Shown piece by piece: positions 42,233 through 53,710 of a DNA stretch of 64,000 nt (position 1 is the first letter of the stretch; the number at the start of each line of letters is the position of its first letter). The notes beneath the pieces are model-generated. The model saw nothing but the letters and a program-made list of their open reading frames with translations, made no database searches and was not told where the DNA came from. The translations under genes and the position numbers were made by a program. Source of the DNA: Amnibacterium flavum (GTDB lineage Bacteria > Actinomycetota > Actinomycetes > Actinomycetales > Microbacteriaceae); the NCBI RefSeq assembly GCF_003097495.1, contig NZ_QEOP01000002.1, positions 1,322,329 through 1,386,328 of the forward strand, read 5' to 3'.

Positions 42233-43740
42233 TTCTTGCGACGCTCGCGCACTCGCATGTTGAGCACGATCGGGGTGCCCGCGAAGCCGTAGATCTCACG
42301 CAGACGGCGCTGGATGTAGCGCCGGTAACCGGGATCCAGGAAGCCGGTCGTGAAGAGCACGAAGGTCGGCGGACGGGTGGCCGCCTGGGTGCCGAACAGG
42401 ATGCGGGGCTGACGGCCACCGCGCACGGGGTGCGGGTGCGCTGCGACGAGCTCGGCGAGGAAGGCGTTGAACTTGCCCGTTCCGATGCGCTTGTCCCAGC
42501 TGGCGAGTGCGGTCTCGAGGGCGGGCACGAGCCGCTCGAGGTGACGACCGGTCTTGGCCGAGATGTTGACGCGGGGCGCCCAAGCCACGTGGGCGAGATC
42601 CTGCTCGATCTCGCGCTCGAGGTAGCGGCGGCGATCGTCGTCGAGGAGATCCCACTTGTTGAAGGCGAGGACGAGCGCGCGGCCGGACTCGAGGACCAGG
42701 TCGATGATGCGGATGTCCTGCTCGCTGATGGGCTCGCTCACATCGAGCAGCACGACGGCGACCTCGGCCTTCTCGAGGGCGGCCGTGGTGCGCAGAGACG
42801 CGTAGAAGTCGGCGCCCTGAGCCATGTGAACCCGGCGCCGGATGCCCGCGGTGTCGACGAATCGCCACACCTTGCCGGCGAGCTCGATCTGCTCGTCGAC
42901 GGGGTCGCGGGTCGTGCCCGCCATCGCGTTGACGACGACGCGCTCCTCGCCCGCTGCCCGGTTGAGGAGGCTGGACTTGCCGACGTTCGGGCGGCCGAGG
43001 AGTGCGACCCGGCGCGGGCCGCCGACCTCTTCCTTGGCGACGGCCGAGACCTCGGGCAGCACGTTCATCACGGTGTCGAGCAGGTCGGCCACACCGCGGC
43101 CGTGCAGTGCGGACACCGCGTGCGGCTCGCCCAAACCCAGTGACCACAGCTCGGCGGCGAGGGGCTCCTGGATGACGTCGTCGACCTTGTTCGCCGCGAG
43201 GAGGACGGGACGCCCGCTCTGACGGAGCATGCGCACGACCCGCTCATCGGTCGACGTGGCGCCGACGACGGCGTCGACGACGAACAGGACGGCGTCGGCC
43301 AGGTCGACGGCGACCTCGGCCTGCGCGGCGACGGACGCGTCGATGCCCTTCGCGTCGGGCTCCCACCCGCCGGTGTCGACGATGGTGAAGAAGCGGCCGT
43401 TCCACTCGCTGCGGTAGGACACGCGGTCGCGCGTGACACCGGGGACGTCTTCGACGACGGCCTCGCGGCGGCCGAGGATGCGGTTGACGAGAGCGGACTT
43501 GCCGACGTTGGGCCGACCGACGATCGCGAGGACCGGCAGTGCGGGCAGGTAGCGGATCTCGTCGGGGTCGTCGATCGAGAGGTCGAGGAGATCGAGGTCG
43601 TCGTCATCGAGCTCGTAGTCACCGAGCCCTGCTCGGAGGGAGGAGGCGCGCTGGCTGGCTGCCTCTTCGTCGATCTGAGCGAGACGACCTTCAAGATCGT
43701 CCTCACCCTCGGGTGTGAACTCGCGGTCGTCTTCTGCCAT
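42229..43740 (-). CDS. der: ribosome biogenesis GTPase Der (EngA)
   Basis: This 503-residue protein contains two tandem Era-like GTPase domains: [12 protein letters not shown] with NKVD, and [12 protein letters not shown] with NKWD. A KH-like C-terminal domain follows ([20 protein letters not shown]). Der is essential for 50S subunit assembly. An acidic extension of about 65 residues ([17 protein letters not shown]..., [14 protein letters not shown]) precedes the first domain, as in other actinobacteria. It lies downstream of the kinase-GAF gene, not directly next to cmk. Confidence 0.97.
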   Translation of the reverse strand: MAEDDREFTPEGEDDLEGRLAQIDEEAASQRASSLRAGLGDYELDDDDLDLLDLSIDDPDEIRYLPALPVLAIVGRPNVGKSALVNRILGRREAVVEDVPGVTRDRVSYRSEWNGRFFTIVDTGGWEPDAKGIDASVAAQAEVAVDLADAVLFVVDAVVGATSTDERVVRMLRQSGRPVLLAANKVDDVIQEPLAAELWSLGLGEPHAVSALHGRGVADLLDTVMNVLPEVSAVAKEEVGGPRRVALLGRPNVGKSSLLNRAAGEERVVVNAMAGTTRDPVDEQIELAGKVWRFVDTAGIRRRVHMAQGADFYASLRTTAALEKAEVAVVLLDVSEPISEQDIRIIDLVLESGRALVLAFNKWDLLDDDRRRYLEREIEQDLAHVAWAPRVNISAKTGRHLERLVPALETALASWDKRIGTGKFNAFLAELVAAHPHPVRGGRQPRILFGTQAATRPPTFVLFTTGFLDPGYRRYIQRRLREIYGFAGTPIVLNMRVRERRKK

Positions 43741-43800
43741 GATGCCCCCCAGTCTGCCCTACCCGAGCCCGGGAGCCCGAGTCGGCCCCGTCTGCGGCCG

Positions 43801-45186
43801 TCAGGAGAGGCCGGTCGACGACCGGCCCAGTGCGCTCGCGGAACCCTCGATGCGGGTGATCGCCATGGCTGCGAGGTCGACGAGTGTCGCGATGTCGTCA
43901 TCGCTGACGCTGCGGGGCTCGAAGCCGAGCACGCACAGGGTGCCGATGCTGTAACCGTCGGTGGTGGTCAGGGGCACGCCCGCGTAGAAGCGGAGTCCGA
44001 AGTCGCCCATGACGAGCGGGTTCTCGCTCGAGCGCGGATCCTTCGCGGCGTCCTCGATGATCCAGGGCTCCTGCCGGAGGACGGCGGACGCGGAGAGTCC
44101 GGGGTCGCGGGCGATCTGGTCGAACGTCACCCCGTGCCGGGATTTGAACCAGATGCGGTCGCTGTCGACGATGCTGATCAGCGCCACCGGGGCCTTCAAT
44201 GCGCGGGCGGCGATCGAGGTGATGCGGTCGAGCTCGTCCTCGGGCTCGGTGTCGAGGACGGCGAGCCGCCGGACGGCCGCGATCCGGGACGCCTCGTTGA
44301 ACGGCACAACGGTGTCGCCGTCCTCGTCCGTGCGGCGACGGCCGATGTTGGAGATCACCAGATCACGCAGCGACAGCATCGCCTCGGTCGCGGTGGGGCG
44401 CGCCTTCGGCTCGCGGGCGGTCATGGCCTTGAGCAGGACACGCCACTCGGGGTCGAGGGTCTCGGGGATCTCGGGGTCGCGCATGAGCCGGCTCAGCGCC
44501 GACTGGACGGCGTCTCCCGGGAAGGCGATCTGCCGCGTGAAGCATTCGAGCAGCACCAGTCCGAGAGCGTAGATATCGGTCGGAGGCCCGACGAGGTCGA
44601 GATTCGCCTGCTCGGGGCTGAGATACGCCGCAGTGCCCGTGGTGGTTCCCTCGGCCGGGGTGATCCGGTCGGTCGGAAGGGCGATGCCGAAGTCGGTCAG
44701 CTTCGCGCGAGGCCGGGTGCCGCCGCCCCGGAAGCCGGAGAGCATGATGTTCGCCGGCTTGATGTCGCGGTGGACGATGTCGTGATGGTGCAGGTACTCG
44801 AGCGCCTCGGCGACATCGTGGCCGATGTAGGCGATGTCGCGGGCGGTGAGGGGATTGTTCTCGAGGTAGACCTTCAGATCGAACCCGTCGATGAGCTCCA
44901 TCACGAGGAAGATGCGGTCGCCGTGCTCCTCGCTCTGGTCGACTCCGGCGTCGAGCAGAGTCACGAGGCCGTGATGGGTGTGCCCCGCCGCGGTGCGCGC
45001 CTCGCGCTCCTGCAGCCTGATCGCTTCGGGCGTCGTCGCCGTCGCGGTGAACACCTTGACGGCCACCTCGCGGTCGAGCGCTTCGTCACTGGCTCGCCAC
45101 ACCGTCGCCATGCCGCCGGCACCGATTCGTTCGATGAGACGGTACCGCCCGTACATCATGCCGTTGGTGGCAAAAGACAGTGGCAT
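43801..45186 (-). CDS. Ser/Thr protein kinase with C-terminal GAF domain
   Basis: In this 461-residue cytosolic protein, residues about 12-280 are a Hanks-type kinase: Gly loop IGAGGMATVW, Lys in VAVKVF, catalytic HRDIKPAN, DFGIAL, and SPEQ in the activation segment. Residues about 310-455 are a GAF domain (LAVLDTEPEDELDRITSIAA, VALISIVDSDRIWFKSRHG, YAGVPLTTTDGYSIGTLCVL). There is no transmembrane helix or PASTA domain, so input probably comes through GAF. A shorter start exists at the MMYGRYRL methionines. It sits between cmk and der. Confidence 0.92.
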   Translation of the reverse strand: MPLSFATNGMMYGRYRLIERIGAGGMATVWRASDEALDREVAVKVFTATATTPEAIRLQEREARTAAGHTHHGLVTLLDAGVDQSEEHGDRIFLVMELIDGFDLKVYLENNPLTARDIAYIGHDVAEALEYLHHHDIVHRDIKPANIMLSGFRGGGTRPRAKLTDFGIALPTDRITPAEGTTTGTAAYLSPEQANLDLVGPPTDIYALGLVLLECFTRQIAFPGDAVQSALSRLMRDPEIPETLDPEWRVLLKAMTAREPKARPTATEAMLSLRDLVISNIGRRRTDEDGDTVVPFNEASRIAAVRRLAVLDTEPEDELDRITSIAARALKAPVALISIVDSDRIWFKSRHGVTFDQIARDPGLSASAVLRQEPWIIEDAAKDPRSSENPLVMGDFGLRFYAGVPLTTTDGYSIGTLCVLGFEPRSVSDDDIATLVDLAAMAITRIEGSASALGRSSTGLS

Positions 45187-45248
45187 CAGCGCTCTCTCTC
45201 GTCCCCCTCAGAATAAGCGAGGGCGCCCGTTTCAGGGAGAAGAGAAGC

Positions 45249-45923
45249 TCAATTCCGCGGGGCCTTGACAATCGTGACGAGGGCGCGGACTGTCTGATCG
45301 AAATCGAGTTCTGACGAGTCGAGAGTGGTGACTCCGTCGGCGGCGGTCATGAAGTCGACCACCTGGGAGTCGCGCCGGTCCCGCTCGGTGACCTGACGCG
45401 CGAGCTCCTCGCGAGTGACGGATCCGAGCTCCCCGGCCCGTCGCGCGAGCCGGACGCTTTCGCTCGCGGTGAGGAGAACGCGGACGCTGGCATCGGGCGC
45501 GACGACGGTGGTGATGTCCCGCCCCTCGGCGATCACACCGGGCGCTCCGGGTTCGTCGAGTGTGAGACGGAAGTGCCGGCCCAGTGCCTCGCGCACCGCG
45601 GGCACCCGCGCCACCGAGCTGACCACCGAGCTGACGCGGGTCTCTCGGATCGCCTGCGTCACCTCGGTGCCGGCGACCCACACCCGGACGTCGTCGGGAT
45701 CGGTGGAGATGCGGTAGTCCCAGTCGGCGAGCAGGCCGAACACGGCATCCGCGTCGTCGAGATCGACAGCGCGCTCGAGCGCGAGCCAGGCCAGTGCACG
45801 GTAGGCGGCACCGGTGTCGAGGAACGCGAACCCGAGCTCGCGCGCCGCGGCACGGCTCACGCTCGACTTTCCGCTGCCGGCGGGGCCGTCGACGGCGACG
45901 ACGGTTCTCGTCCAGTCGGTCAT
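45249..45923 (-). CDS. cmk: cytidylate kinase
   Basis: This 224-residue nucleoside-monophosphate kinase has P-loop GPAGSGKSSVSR, LDTGAAYRALAW, the CMP-binding block AEGRDITTVVAPDA and the lid REELARQVTERDRRDS. It phosphorylates CMP/dCMP to the diphosphates. The start at 45923 (MTDWTRTV) gives an ATGA overlap with tyrA and the normal N-terminus. The upstream extension of the frame is Arg-rich shadow sequence. Confidence 0.96.
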   Translation of the reverse strand: MTDWTRTVVAVDGPAGSGKSSVSRAAARELGFAFLDTGAAYRALAWLALERAVDLDDADAVFGLLADWDYRISTDPDDVRVWVAGTEVTQAIRETRVSSVVSSVARVPAVREALGRHFRLTLDEPGAPGVIAEGRDITTVVAPDASVRVLLTASESVRLARRAGELGSVTREELARQVTERDRRDSQVVDFMTAADGVTTLDSSELDFDQTVRALVTIVKAPRN

Positions 45924-47011
45924 CCGGCGATCCTCCAGCCGCGTTCGGTCAGGTCGCGCTCGAGCTCGCCGACCGCGTCGGGGAGAACCGACACCTCGAC
46001 GATGCCGATCGGCGCGCCGGGCGAGTGCTCGAGGCGCATGTCCTCGAGGTTGACGCCCAGCTCGCCGATCTCGGAGAGGAGGCGTGCGAGCTGGCCCGGA
46101 CTGTCGTCGATGAGCACGACGAGCTGAGCGTAACGCGCGTCCCGCCCGTGCTTGCCCGGGAGACGCGAGACACCGGCGTTGCCGGCGACGAGGGCGTCGA
46201 CGATCTCGCGACGTGCTCCCGCCGACGATTCGGTGTCGAGTCGGGCCAGAGCGTCGATGACCCCGTCGAGGTCGTCCCGGAGCGCGGTCAGCACTCCCGC
46301 GACGGGAAGCGAGTTCGCGCCGAGGATCTGGAGCCACAGACCGGGGTCGCTCGACGCGATCCGCGTCATGTCGCGGACGCCCTGACCGGCGAGAGCGAGC
46401 GACGCCTCCGTGCCCTCGGTGAGCCGAGCGGCGAGCAGCGAGGAGAGCACCTGCGGCACGTGACTGACGAGGGCGACGCTCTGATCATGCTCCTCGGGCG
46501 ACATCTCGATCGGGACGGCGCCGAGGTCGAGGATCATGTCCTCGATCGCGGCGGCGCGGCGGTAGCTGATGCCGTCGTGTCCTGCGACGACCCACGGTCG
46601 ACCGAGGAACAGGTCCGCGCGCGCCGCAGCGGCCCCGGACACCTCGCGGCCCGCCATCGGGTGGGTGCCGAGGTAACGGGACAGGTCCGCCCCGCGAGCC
46701 TCCAGCTCGCGCAGAGGCGCGAGCTTGACGCTGGCGACATCGGTCACGAGGGCGGCGGGATGGGCCTCGAGCTCTGCGGCGACGACGGCAGCGGTCACAT
46801 CGGGAGGTACGCAGACGACGATGAGCCCCGGCTCGTCATCGGCTCCGGCCTCGCGTCCCGCCCCGTAGTCCACGGCCAGGCGTCGCGCGGACGGGGACAC
46901 GTCGTCGATGACGACATCGACACCGCGCTGGGTGAGTCCCAGGCCGATGCTCGCGCCCAGCAGTCCGGATCCGACGATGCGCACGCGCTCGTCGAGGCGG
47001 CCTTCTGTCAC
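45920..47011 (-). CDS. tyrA: prephenate dehydrogenase
   Basis: This 363-residue enzyme of tyrosine synthesis has an N-terminal Rossmann domain (VRIVGSGLLGASIGLGL), the catalytic GTHPMAGRE segment and the helical dimer domain with HVPQVLSSLLAARL. A C-terminal ACT domain (about residues 290-360: YAQLVVLIDDSPGQLARLL) probably senses Tyr or Phe. The start is a GTG that overlaps the rluB-like stop as GTGA. Confidence 0.95.
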   Translation of the reverse strand: MTEGRLDERVRIVGSGLLGASIGLGLTQRGVDVVIDDVSPSARRLAVDYGAGREAGADDEPGLIVVCVPPDVTAAVVAAELEAHPAALVTDVASVKLAPLRELEARGADLSRYLGTHPMAGREVSGAAAARADLFLGRPWVVAGHDGISYRRAAAIEDMILDLGAVPIEMSPEEHDQSVALVSHVPQVLSSLLAARLTEGTEASLALAGQGVRDMTRIASSDPGLWLQILGANSLPVAGVLTALRDDLDGVIDALARLDTESSAGARREIVDALVAGNAGVSRLPGKHGRDARYAQLVVLIDDSPGQLARLLSEIGELGVNLEDMRLEHSPGAPIGIVEVSVLPDAVGELERDLTERGWRIAG

Positions 47012-47808
47012 TTCTCGTCTCCATCGGGGTCGTCGGTCGACCGCGACAGGGTCAGCAGCTGGCCGAGCTCCACCTTACTGAGGTGCCGGGTCTCGCCGAT
47101 GGGTAGCGCACCGAGCTGGAGGGGACCGAAGCTGCGGCGGACCAGCTCGATGACGGGATGACCGACCGAGTCCAGCATGCGGCGCACGATGCGATTGCGC
47201 CCCGAGTGCAGAGTCAGCTCGACCAGGCTGTTGCCGGCCCCGGCTTTCGACTCGGGCAGCAGGCGCGCCTTGTCGGCGGCGATGGCCCCGTCGTCGAGTT
47301 CGACGCCCGCGACGAGCTGCTGGATCGTGCGCGGGGCGACTCTGCCACGGACCAGGGCGATGTAGGTCTTGGTGACGCCGAACGACGGGTGGGCGAGGAC
47401 GTGGGCGAGCGAGCCGTCGTTGGTCAGCAGGAGCAGCCCGGAGGTGTCGGCGTCGAGGCGGCCGACGTTGAAGAGCCGTTCCTCCGATGCGTCGGTCCAG
47501 CGGCGCAGGTCGGGCCGACCCTGCTCGTCGCGCAGCGAGCTGACTACTCCGGTCGGCTTGTTGAGCATGACGTAGCGCTTGGTCACGTCGAGCTGCACGG
47601 CGGTGCCGTCGACCGAGACGTGGTCGTGCTCGGGGTCGACCCGGCTGCCGAGCTCGGTGACGATCCTGCCGTTGACCGAGACGCGTCCGGCCTCGATGAG
47701 TTCCTCGGACACCCGGCGCGATGCGACACCTGCGGCGGCGAGCACCTTCTGCAGGCGCACCCCCTCGGGGCTGCCGGACGCGGCGTCGATTTCGATGTCA
47801 GCGGACAT
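47008..47808 (-). CDS. rluB: 23S rRNA pseudouridine synthase, RluB family
   Basis: This is a 266-residue RsuA/RluB-type synthase with an S4 RNA-binding domain (RLQKVLAAAGVASRRVSEELI), the catalytic Asp in VGRLDADTSGLLLLTNDG, and the C-terminal block RNRIVRRMLDSVGHPVIELV. Members modify a uridine in 23S rRNA. It lies in the conserved order scpA-scpB-rluB-tyrA-cmk and overlaps scpB by 11 bases. Confidence 0.94.
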   Translation of the reverse strand: MSADIEIDAASGSPEGVRLQKVLAAAGVASRRVSEELIEAGRVSVNGRIVTELGSRVDPEHDHVSVDGTAVQLDVTKRYVMLNKPTGVVSSLRDEQGRPDLRRWTDASEERLFNVGRLDADTSGLLLLTNDGSLAHVLAHPSFGVTKTYIALVRGRVAPRTIQQLVAGVELDDGAIAADKARLLPESKAGAGNSLVELTLHSGRNRIVRRMLDSVGHPVIELVRRSFGPLQLGALPIGETRHLSKVELGQLLTLSRSTDDPDGDEK

Positions 47809-48511
47809 TGCTGGTCTCCTCTGCGATGCCGTCTGCGCCCTGGAGGAGCGGTGAGATCGGCGGAAGTTCGTCGAGCGAGTTGATCCCGAGCTGGACGAGC
47901 GTGAGCTCCGTCGTGCCGTAGTGGATCGCCCCGGTCTCGCTGTCGGTGTAGACCTCGGCGATGAGGCCGCGTGCGAGCAGTGTTCGGACGACGCCGTCGA
48001 CGCTGACCGCTCGAATCGCCGCGATCTGACCGCGGCTGATGGGCTGGCGGTAGGCGATCACCGCGAGGGTCTCGAGCGCGGCCTGCGAGAGTCTCGACGG
48101 GTTCTGGGTGATGACGAAGTCGCGGACCGCGGTGTCGAACTCGGCGCGCGAGTACACCCGCCACCCTCCTCCGACCTCGCGCAGCTCGAAGCCGCGGCGC
48201 ACTCCCCCGCCGACTCCGTCGTAGTCGTCGACCAGTCGTGCGATGGCTTGACGCACGACGGCCACCGGCCGGTCGAGCGCCGATGCGAGGCTGACGAGCG
48301 ACTGGGGTTCGTCGGCGACCATCAGGATGGCCTCGACCGCGCGATCGAGGGGAAGCCCGGCCGCGGGCGACGCTCCGTCGAGCGGGGTGACGTCGGACCG
48401 CGGCGCCGGGTCCGGGGGCGTCTGCCTTCCGAGGCCCAGGAGGACGGCGACGGGTTCGCGCGAGTCCCGTTCGGACAGCTCGTACTCGGGGCGGGTCTCG
48501 TCAGTCGCCAT
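47798..48511 (-). CDS. scpB: segregation and condensation protein B
   Basis: This 237-residue ScpB has two winged-helix domains: RAVEAILMVADEPQSLVSLA, then the conserved LSQAALETLAVIAYRQPISR and GVVRTLLARGLIAEV. It binds ScpA and SMC to form the chromosome condensin. An N-terminal tail of about 50 polar residues is less conserved. It overlaps scpA by 11 bases. Confidence 0.95.
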   Translation of the reverse strand: MATDETRPEYELSERDSREPVAVLLGLGRQTPPDPAPRSDVTPLDGASPAAGLPLDRAVEAILMVADEPQSLVSLASALDRPVAVVRQAIARLVDDYDGVGGGVRRGFELREVGGGWRVYSRAEFDTAVRDFVITQNPSRLSQAALETLAVIAYRQPISRGQIAAIRAVSVDGVVRTLLARGLIAEVYTDSETGAIHYGTTELTLVQLGINSLDELPPISPLLQGADGIAEETSNVR

Positions 48512-49325
48512 AGTCGGCCCCCAGGTTGGCGAGGCGGTCGTCGTTCCAGTCCGAGGCCGTCCACCGCAGGGTGAGCTCGCCGAGCGGCTCGATCTGCTCG
48601 AACGCGACGCAGTCTCCGCGGTACAGCTCGAGCAGAGCCAGGAATCGGGCGACGATGATGGCCGTGTCCGCTCCGGCGACGAGCTGCCGGAAGCTCATCG
48701 GTTCGCCGTGACGGAGCATGGCGACGACGGTGGCCGCCTGCTCCCGGATGCTGACCTTCGGGGCGTGCAGGTGGGTGAGGCCGACCGACGGCAGCTCGCG
48801 CGGGGCGAGCGCGAGGGCGGCGAGGGCGGCGAACTCCGTGAGGCTCGTCGACCAGACCAGCTCGGGGGTCTGCTTGCGGAACCGCTCCTCCAGCTTCACC
48901 GCCCGGTACCGCCGCGAGTTCTCCCGCTCCAGCGAGGACGCGAGCCACACGGCCGCCTCTTTGAACGCCCGGTACTGCAGCAGGCGTGCGAACAGCAGGT
49001 CGCGCGCTTCGAGGAGAGCGACGTCCTCGGCGTCGACGAGTTCGCCCTGAGGCAGGAGCCCGGCGATCTTCAGGTCGAGCAGGGTGGCCGCGACGACGAG
49101 GAACTCGCTCGCCTCGTCGAGTTCGCGTTCCGTGTCGAGTCCGTGCAGGTAGCCGAGGAACTCGTCGGTGATCGTCGACAGCGAGATCTCGGTGATGTCG
49201 AGCTCGTGCTTCGCGATCAGCGAGAGCAGGAGGTCGAAGGGTCCGTCGAAACCGCTGACCCTGACCGAGAACCCCTCGGCCGGCGCAGCGTCGACCGTGC
49301 GGACCGCGTCAGGCGACAGCGCCAC
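48501..49325 (-). CDS. scpA: segregation and condensation protein A
   Basis: This 274-residue kleisin has the N-terminal block GFDGPFDLLLSLIAKHELDI, FLVVAATLLDLKIAGLLP and the C-terminal winged helix (FLALLELYRGDCVAFEQIEP). It bridges the SMC heads with ScpB. The start is a GTG within the end of the parA-like gene (17-base overlap). Confidence 0.95.
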   Translation of the reverse strand: MALSPDAVRTVDAAPAEGFSVRVSGFDGPFDLLLSLIAKHELDITEISLSTITDEFLGYLHGLDTERELDEASEFLVVAATLLDLKIAGLLPQGELVDAEDVALLEARDLLFARLLQYRAFKEAAVWLASSLERENSRRYRAVKLEERFRKQTPELVWSTSLTEFAALAALALAPRELPSVGLTHLHAPKVSIREQAATVVAMLRHGEPMSFRQLVAGADTAIIVARFLALLELYRGDCVAFEQIEPLGELTLRWTASDWNDDRLANLGADYGD

Positions 49326-50184
49326 GTGAGATGAGTTCTCGGGCCAGCTGACGGTAGGCCTTGGCCGCGGCGTGCTCGGGCGCGAACTGGATGATCGGCA
49401 CCCCGGCGACGGAGGCGTCGGGGAACTTGATCGTGCGGCCGATGACCGTCTCGAGGACCTTGTCGTCGAAGGCCTCGACCACGCGCTCGAGCACCTCGCG
49501 CGCGTGCAGGGTGCGGGCGTCGAACATCGTCGGGAGGATCCCGTCGAGCTGGATCGCGGGATTGAGCCGGTCCTGGACCTTCTCGATGGTCTCGACGAGC
49601 AGGGCCACGCCGCGGAGGGAGAAGAATTCGCACTCGAGCGGGATGAGGACGCCGTGACTGGCCGACAGCGCGTTGACGGTCAGCAGACCGAGCGAGGGCT
49701 GGCAGTCGATGAGGATGACGTCGTAGGCGTCGGAGATGCGGCGGAGGACGCGGGCGAGCGTCTGCTCGCGGGCGACCTCGTTGACCAGATGCACCTCGGC
49801 GGCGGACAGGTCGATGTTCGCCGGGATGATGTCGAGACCGGGGATGCTGGTCTGCTGGACGGCCTCGAACGGGTCGCGGACGGTGCCGATGAGGAGGTCG
49901 TAGATCGTGATGACCTCGTGGGTGTCGGCTCCGAGACCCGCCGACAGCGCGCCCTGCGGGTCGAAGTCGATGACGAGCACCTTGCGGCCGTACTCGGCGA
50001 GTGAAGCGCCGAGGTTGATGGTCGTCGTGGTCTTGCCCACGCCGCCCTTCTGGTTGCACAGCGACACGATGCGCGCAGGCCCGTGCCCGGTGAGCGCGGG
50101 AGGCTCGGGGAACTCATGCCGCGGCCGCCCGGTGGGGCCGAGGACTGGTCCTTCTTCTGCAACTTTTTCGCGACTGTGCGTCAT
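49309..50184 (-). CDS. parA: ParA family chromosome-partitioning ATPase
   Basis: This 291-residue Walker-type ATPase has the deviant P-loop KGGVGKTTT, VLVIDFDPQGALSAGLG and DVILIDCQPSLGLLTVNAL. The N-terminal extension (about 45 residues) is typical of the actinobacterial copy next to scpAB, distinct from the origin-linked Soj. There is no parB partner here, so a role with SMC-Scp or another cargo is likely. The start at 50184 (MTHSREKV) is chosen over an upstream ATG in non-coding-like sequence. Confidence 0.92.
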   Translation of the reverse strand: MTHSREKVAEEGPVLGPTGRPRHEFPEPPALTGHGPARIVSLCNQKGGVGKTTTTINLGASLAEYGRKVLVIDFDPQGALSAGLGADTHEVITIYDLLIGTVRDPFEAVQQTSIPGLDIIPANIDLSAAEVHLVNEVAREQTLARVLRRISDAYDVILIDCQPSLGLLTVNALSASHGVLIPLECEFFSLRGVALLVETIEKVQDRLNPAIQLDGILPTMFDARTLHAREVLERVVEAFDDKVLETVIGRTIKFPDASVAGVPIIQFAPEHAAAKAYRQLARELISRGAVA

Positions 50185-50251
50185 CCCGACGTCCCTCTGA
50201 GCTAAGCGGCCAGGTTCGGCCCGTCCCCCGATCCACCAGTGTAGGTGGCCG

Positions 50252-51148
50252 TCACCTCGCCCGTGGATGGCTCGCCGCATAGACATCTCTCAGGGTGTCG
50301 ATGGTGACGAGTGTGTAGAGCTGCGTCGTGGCCACAGATGCATGGCCGAGCAGCTCCTGCACGACGCGCACATCGGCGCCCCCGGCGAGCAGGTGGGTGG
50401 CGAAGGAGTGCCGGAGCGTGTGAGGCGAGAGCTGAACATCCAGTTTCGCGCGCTCCGCCGCGGCGCGGATGGCCAGCCAGGCGCTTTGCCTGGACATCCG
50501 TGCCCCGCGCGGTCCGAGGAACAGGGCGGGGGTGGAGCGCCCCTCTGAGGAGAAGCGGGGGCGCACGCGGACGAGGTACTCCTCGATCGCCGTGATCGCG
50601 TAGCTGCCGACGGGGACGATGCGCTGCTTGCCGCCCTTGCCGTTGAGTCGCACGCTGCGCTGCTCCCCCAGGTCGTCGACGTCAAGCGCGACCGCTTCGC
50701 TGATTCGCGCACCCGTCGCGTAGAGGAGTTCGAGCAGCGCACGGTCGCGCTGCCGGACCGGATCGTCGCCCGAAGTCGCGGCGAGGAGCGCCGCGACCTG
50801 ATCGATCGTCAGCGCCTTCGGCAGTCGCATGGCGAGCTTGGGCGGCGACACCTCCGCGGTCGGGTCGGTCACCGCGATCCGGTCGTCGATGAGGAACCGG
50901 TGCAGCCCGCGCACGCTCGAGAGCATCCGCCCGGCCGATGCCGGAGACTTGCCCTCCTCGCCGATCGAGCGCAGGTAGGCGGTCACGTCGGGCACCTGCA
51001 CCGCGGTGATGTCGTCGATCCCCCGAGCGGCGAGGAAGGCGACATAGCCGGTCAGGTCGCGGCGGTACGCCGAGACGGTGTTGTCCGCGAGACCTCGTTC
51101 GACGGCGACATGGCGCAGGTAGCCCGCCATCGCCGCGTCGGGCGTCAT
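50252..51148 (-). CDS. xerD: site-specific tyrosine recombinase XerD
   Basis: This 298-residue recombinase has an N-terminal SAM-like core-binding domain (YLRHVAVERGLADNTVSAYR) and a catalytic domain with Arg in TGARISEAV, Lys in GKGGKQRIVPV, HTLRHSFATHLL, GHASVATTQ and the nucleophile Tyr in LYTLVT. It resolves chromosome dimers with XerC at dif. Its place in a fixed housekeeping cluster argues against a mobile-element integrase. Confidence 0.96.
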   Translation of the reverse strand: MTPDAAMAGYLRHVAVERGLADNTVSAYRRDLTGYVAFLAARGIDDITAVQVPDVTAYLRSIGEEGKSPASAGRMLSSVRGLHRFLIDDRIAVTDPTAEVSPPKLAMRLPKALTIDQVAALLAATSGDDPVRQRDRALLELLYATGARISEAVALDVDDLGEQRSVRLNGKGGKQRIVPVGSYAITAIEEYLVRVRPRFSSEGRSTPALFLGPRGARMSRQSAWLAIRAAAERAKLDVQLSPHTLRHSFATHLLAGGADVRVVQELLGHASVATTQLYTLVTIDTLRDVYAASHPRAR

Positions 51149-51149
51149 C

Positions 51150-51817
51150 TCACCAGTCGCCGTGACCGATGCGGGGGTGCCGCGGCCACGGCTCGTCGGC
51201 GTCGCCGAGGCTCGCCCATCCGCCCTGCCGGGAGGCGAAGGCCGCGAGGACGCCGATCGCGAGCGACGGGCTCTGCAGATCGCGCGCCAGCACGGCGGCG
51301 AGGGCGTCGTCGAGAGCCACCCAGCGCTTCTCGATATCCGCTTCCTCGTCGAACCGCTCGAATGCGTCGAGGTCGCTCAGGTCCCGCGCCAGGTAGACGC
51401 GAAGGGCCTCGTTGCTGCCGCCCGGGGACGTCCAGAACTCGGCGAGCACGTTCCATTCGGCGGCCTCGAGATCGGCTTCCTCGGCGAGCTCGCGTTTCGC
51501 CGCCGCCAGCGGCGGCTCGCCGTCGACATCGAGGAGGCCGGCCGGGATCTCCCAGTCGCGGGCCCGGACGGGGTGCCGGTACTGCTTGATCAGCAGGACC
51601 CGCCCTTCGTCGTCCAGGGCGAGGACGGCCACTGCGCCGGGATGGTCGATGAAGTCGCGGGTCAGCTCGCTGCCGTTGTAGTCGACGGTCTCGCTGACGA
51701 CGTCCCAGACGTGCCCGTTGAAGACCGGACGTCGCGAGACGACCGGATACTCGGCGGGCTCGTCCCGCAACTCCGCGGCGGCATCACCCGGGCCGCTCTG
51801 CGAGGTCGCGGGCTCGG

Positions 51818-51821
<4 letters not shown>
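51150..51821 (-). CDS. NUDIX hydrolase, ADP-ribose pyrophosphatase type
   Basis: This 223-residue protein carries a Nudix box ([20 protein letters not shown] followed by EADLEA) with preceding DWEIPAG and [11 protein letters not shown], as in ADP-ribose diphosphatases. It would hydrolyse ADP-ribose to AMP and ribose 5-phosphate. The ATG overlaps the pyrG stop as ATGA, and its stop is 1 base before the xerD start. Confidence 0.93.
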
Positions 51822-53623
<1,802 letters not shown>

Positions 53624-53710
53624 GGGGTTCCACCTTATCGTCTCCGCGAACGCTCGGCGCCGCTTGATCGCTATGAGCGTGGCGGCCGCACCGCACGCCG
53701 GGCTCGGATG

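Noticed and set aside
50252..51148. Phage or island integrase
   Set aside because: The tyrosine recombinase has XerD length and motifs and lies in the fixed order pyrG-Nudix-xerD-parA-scpA; it is not next to the tRNA gene.
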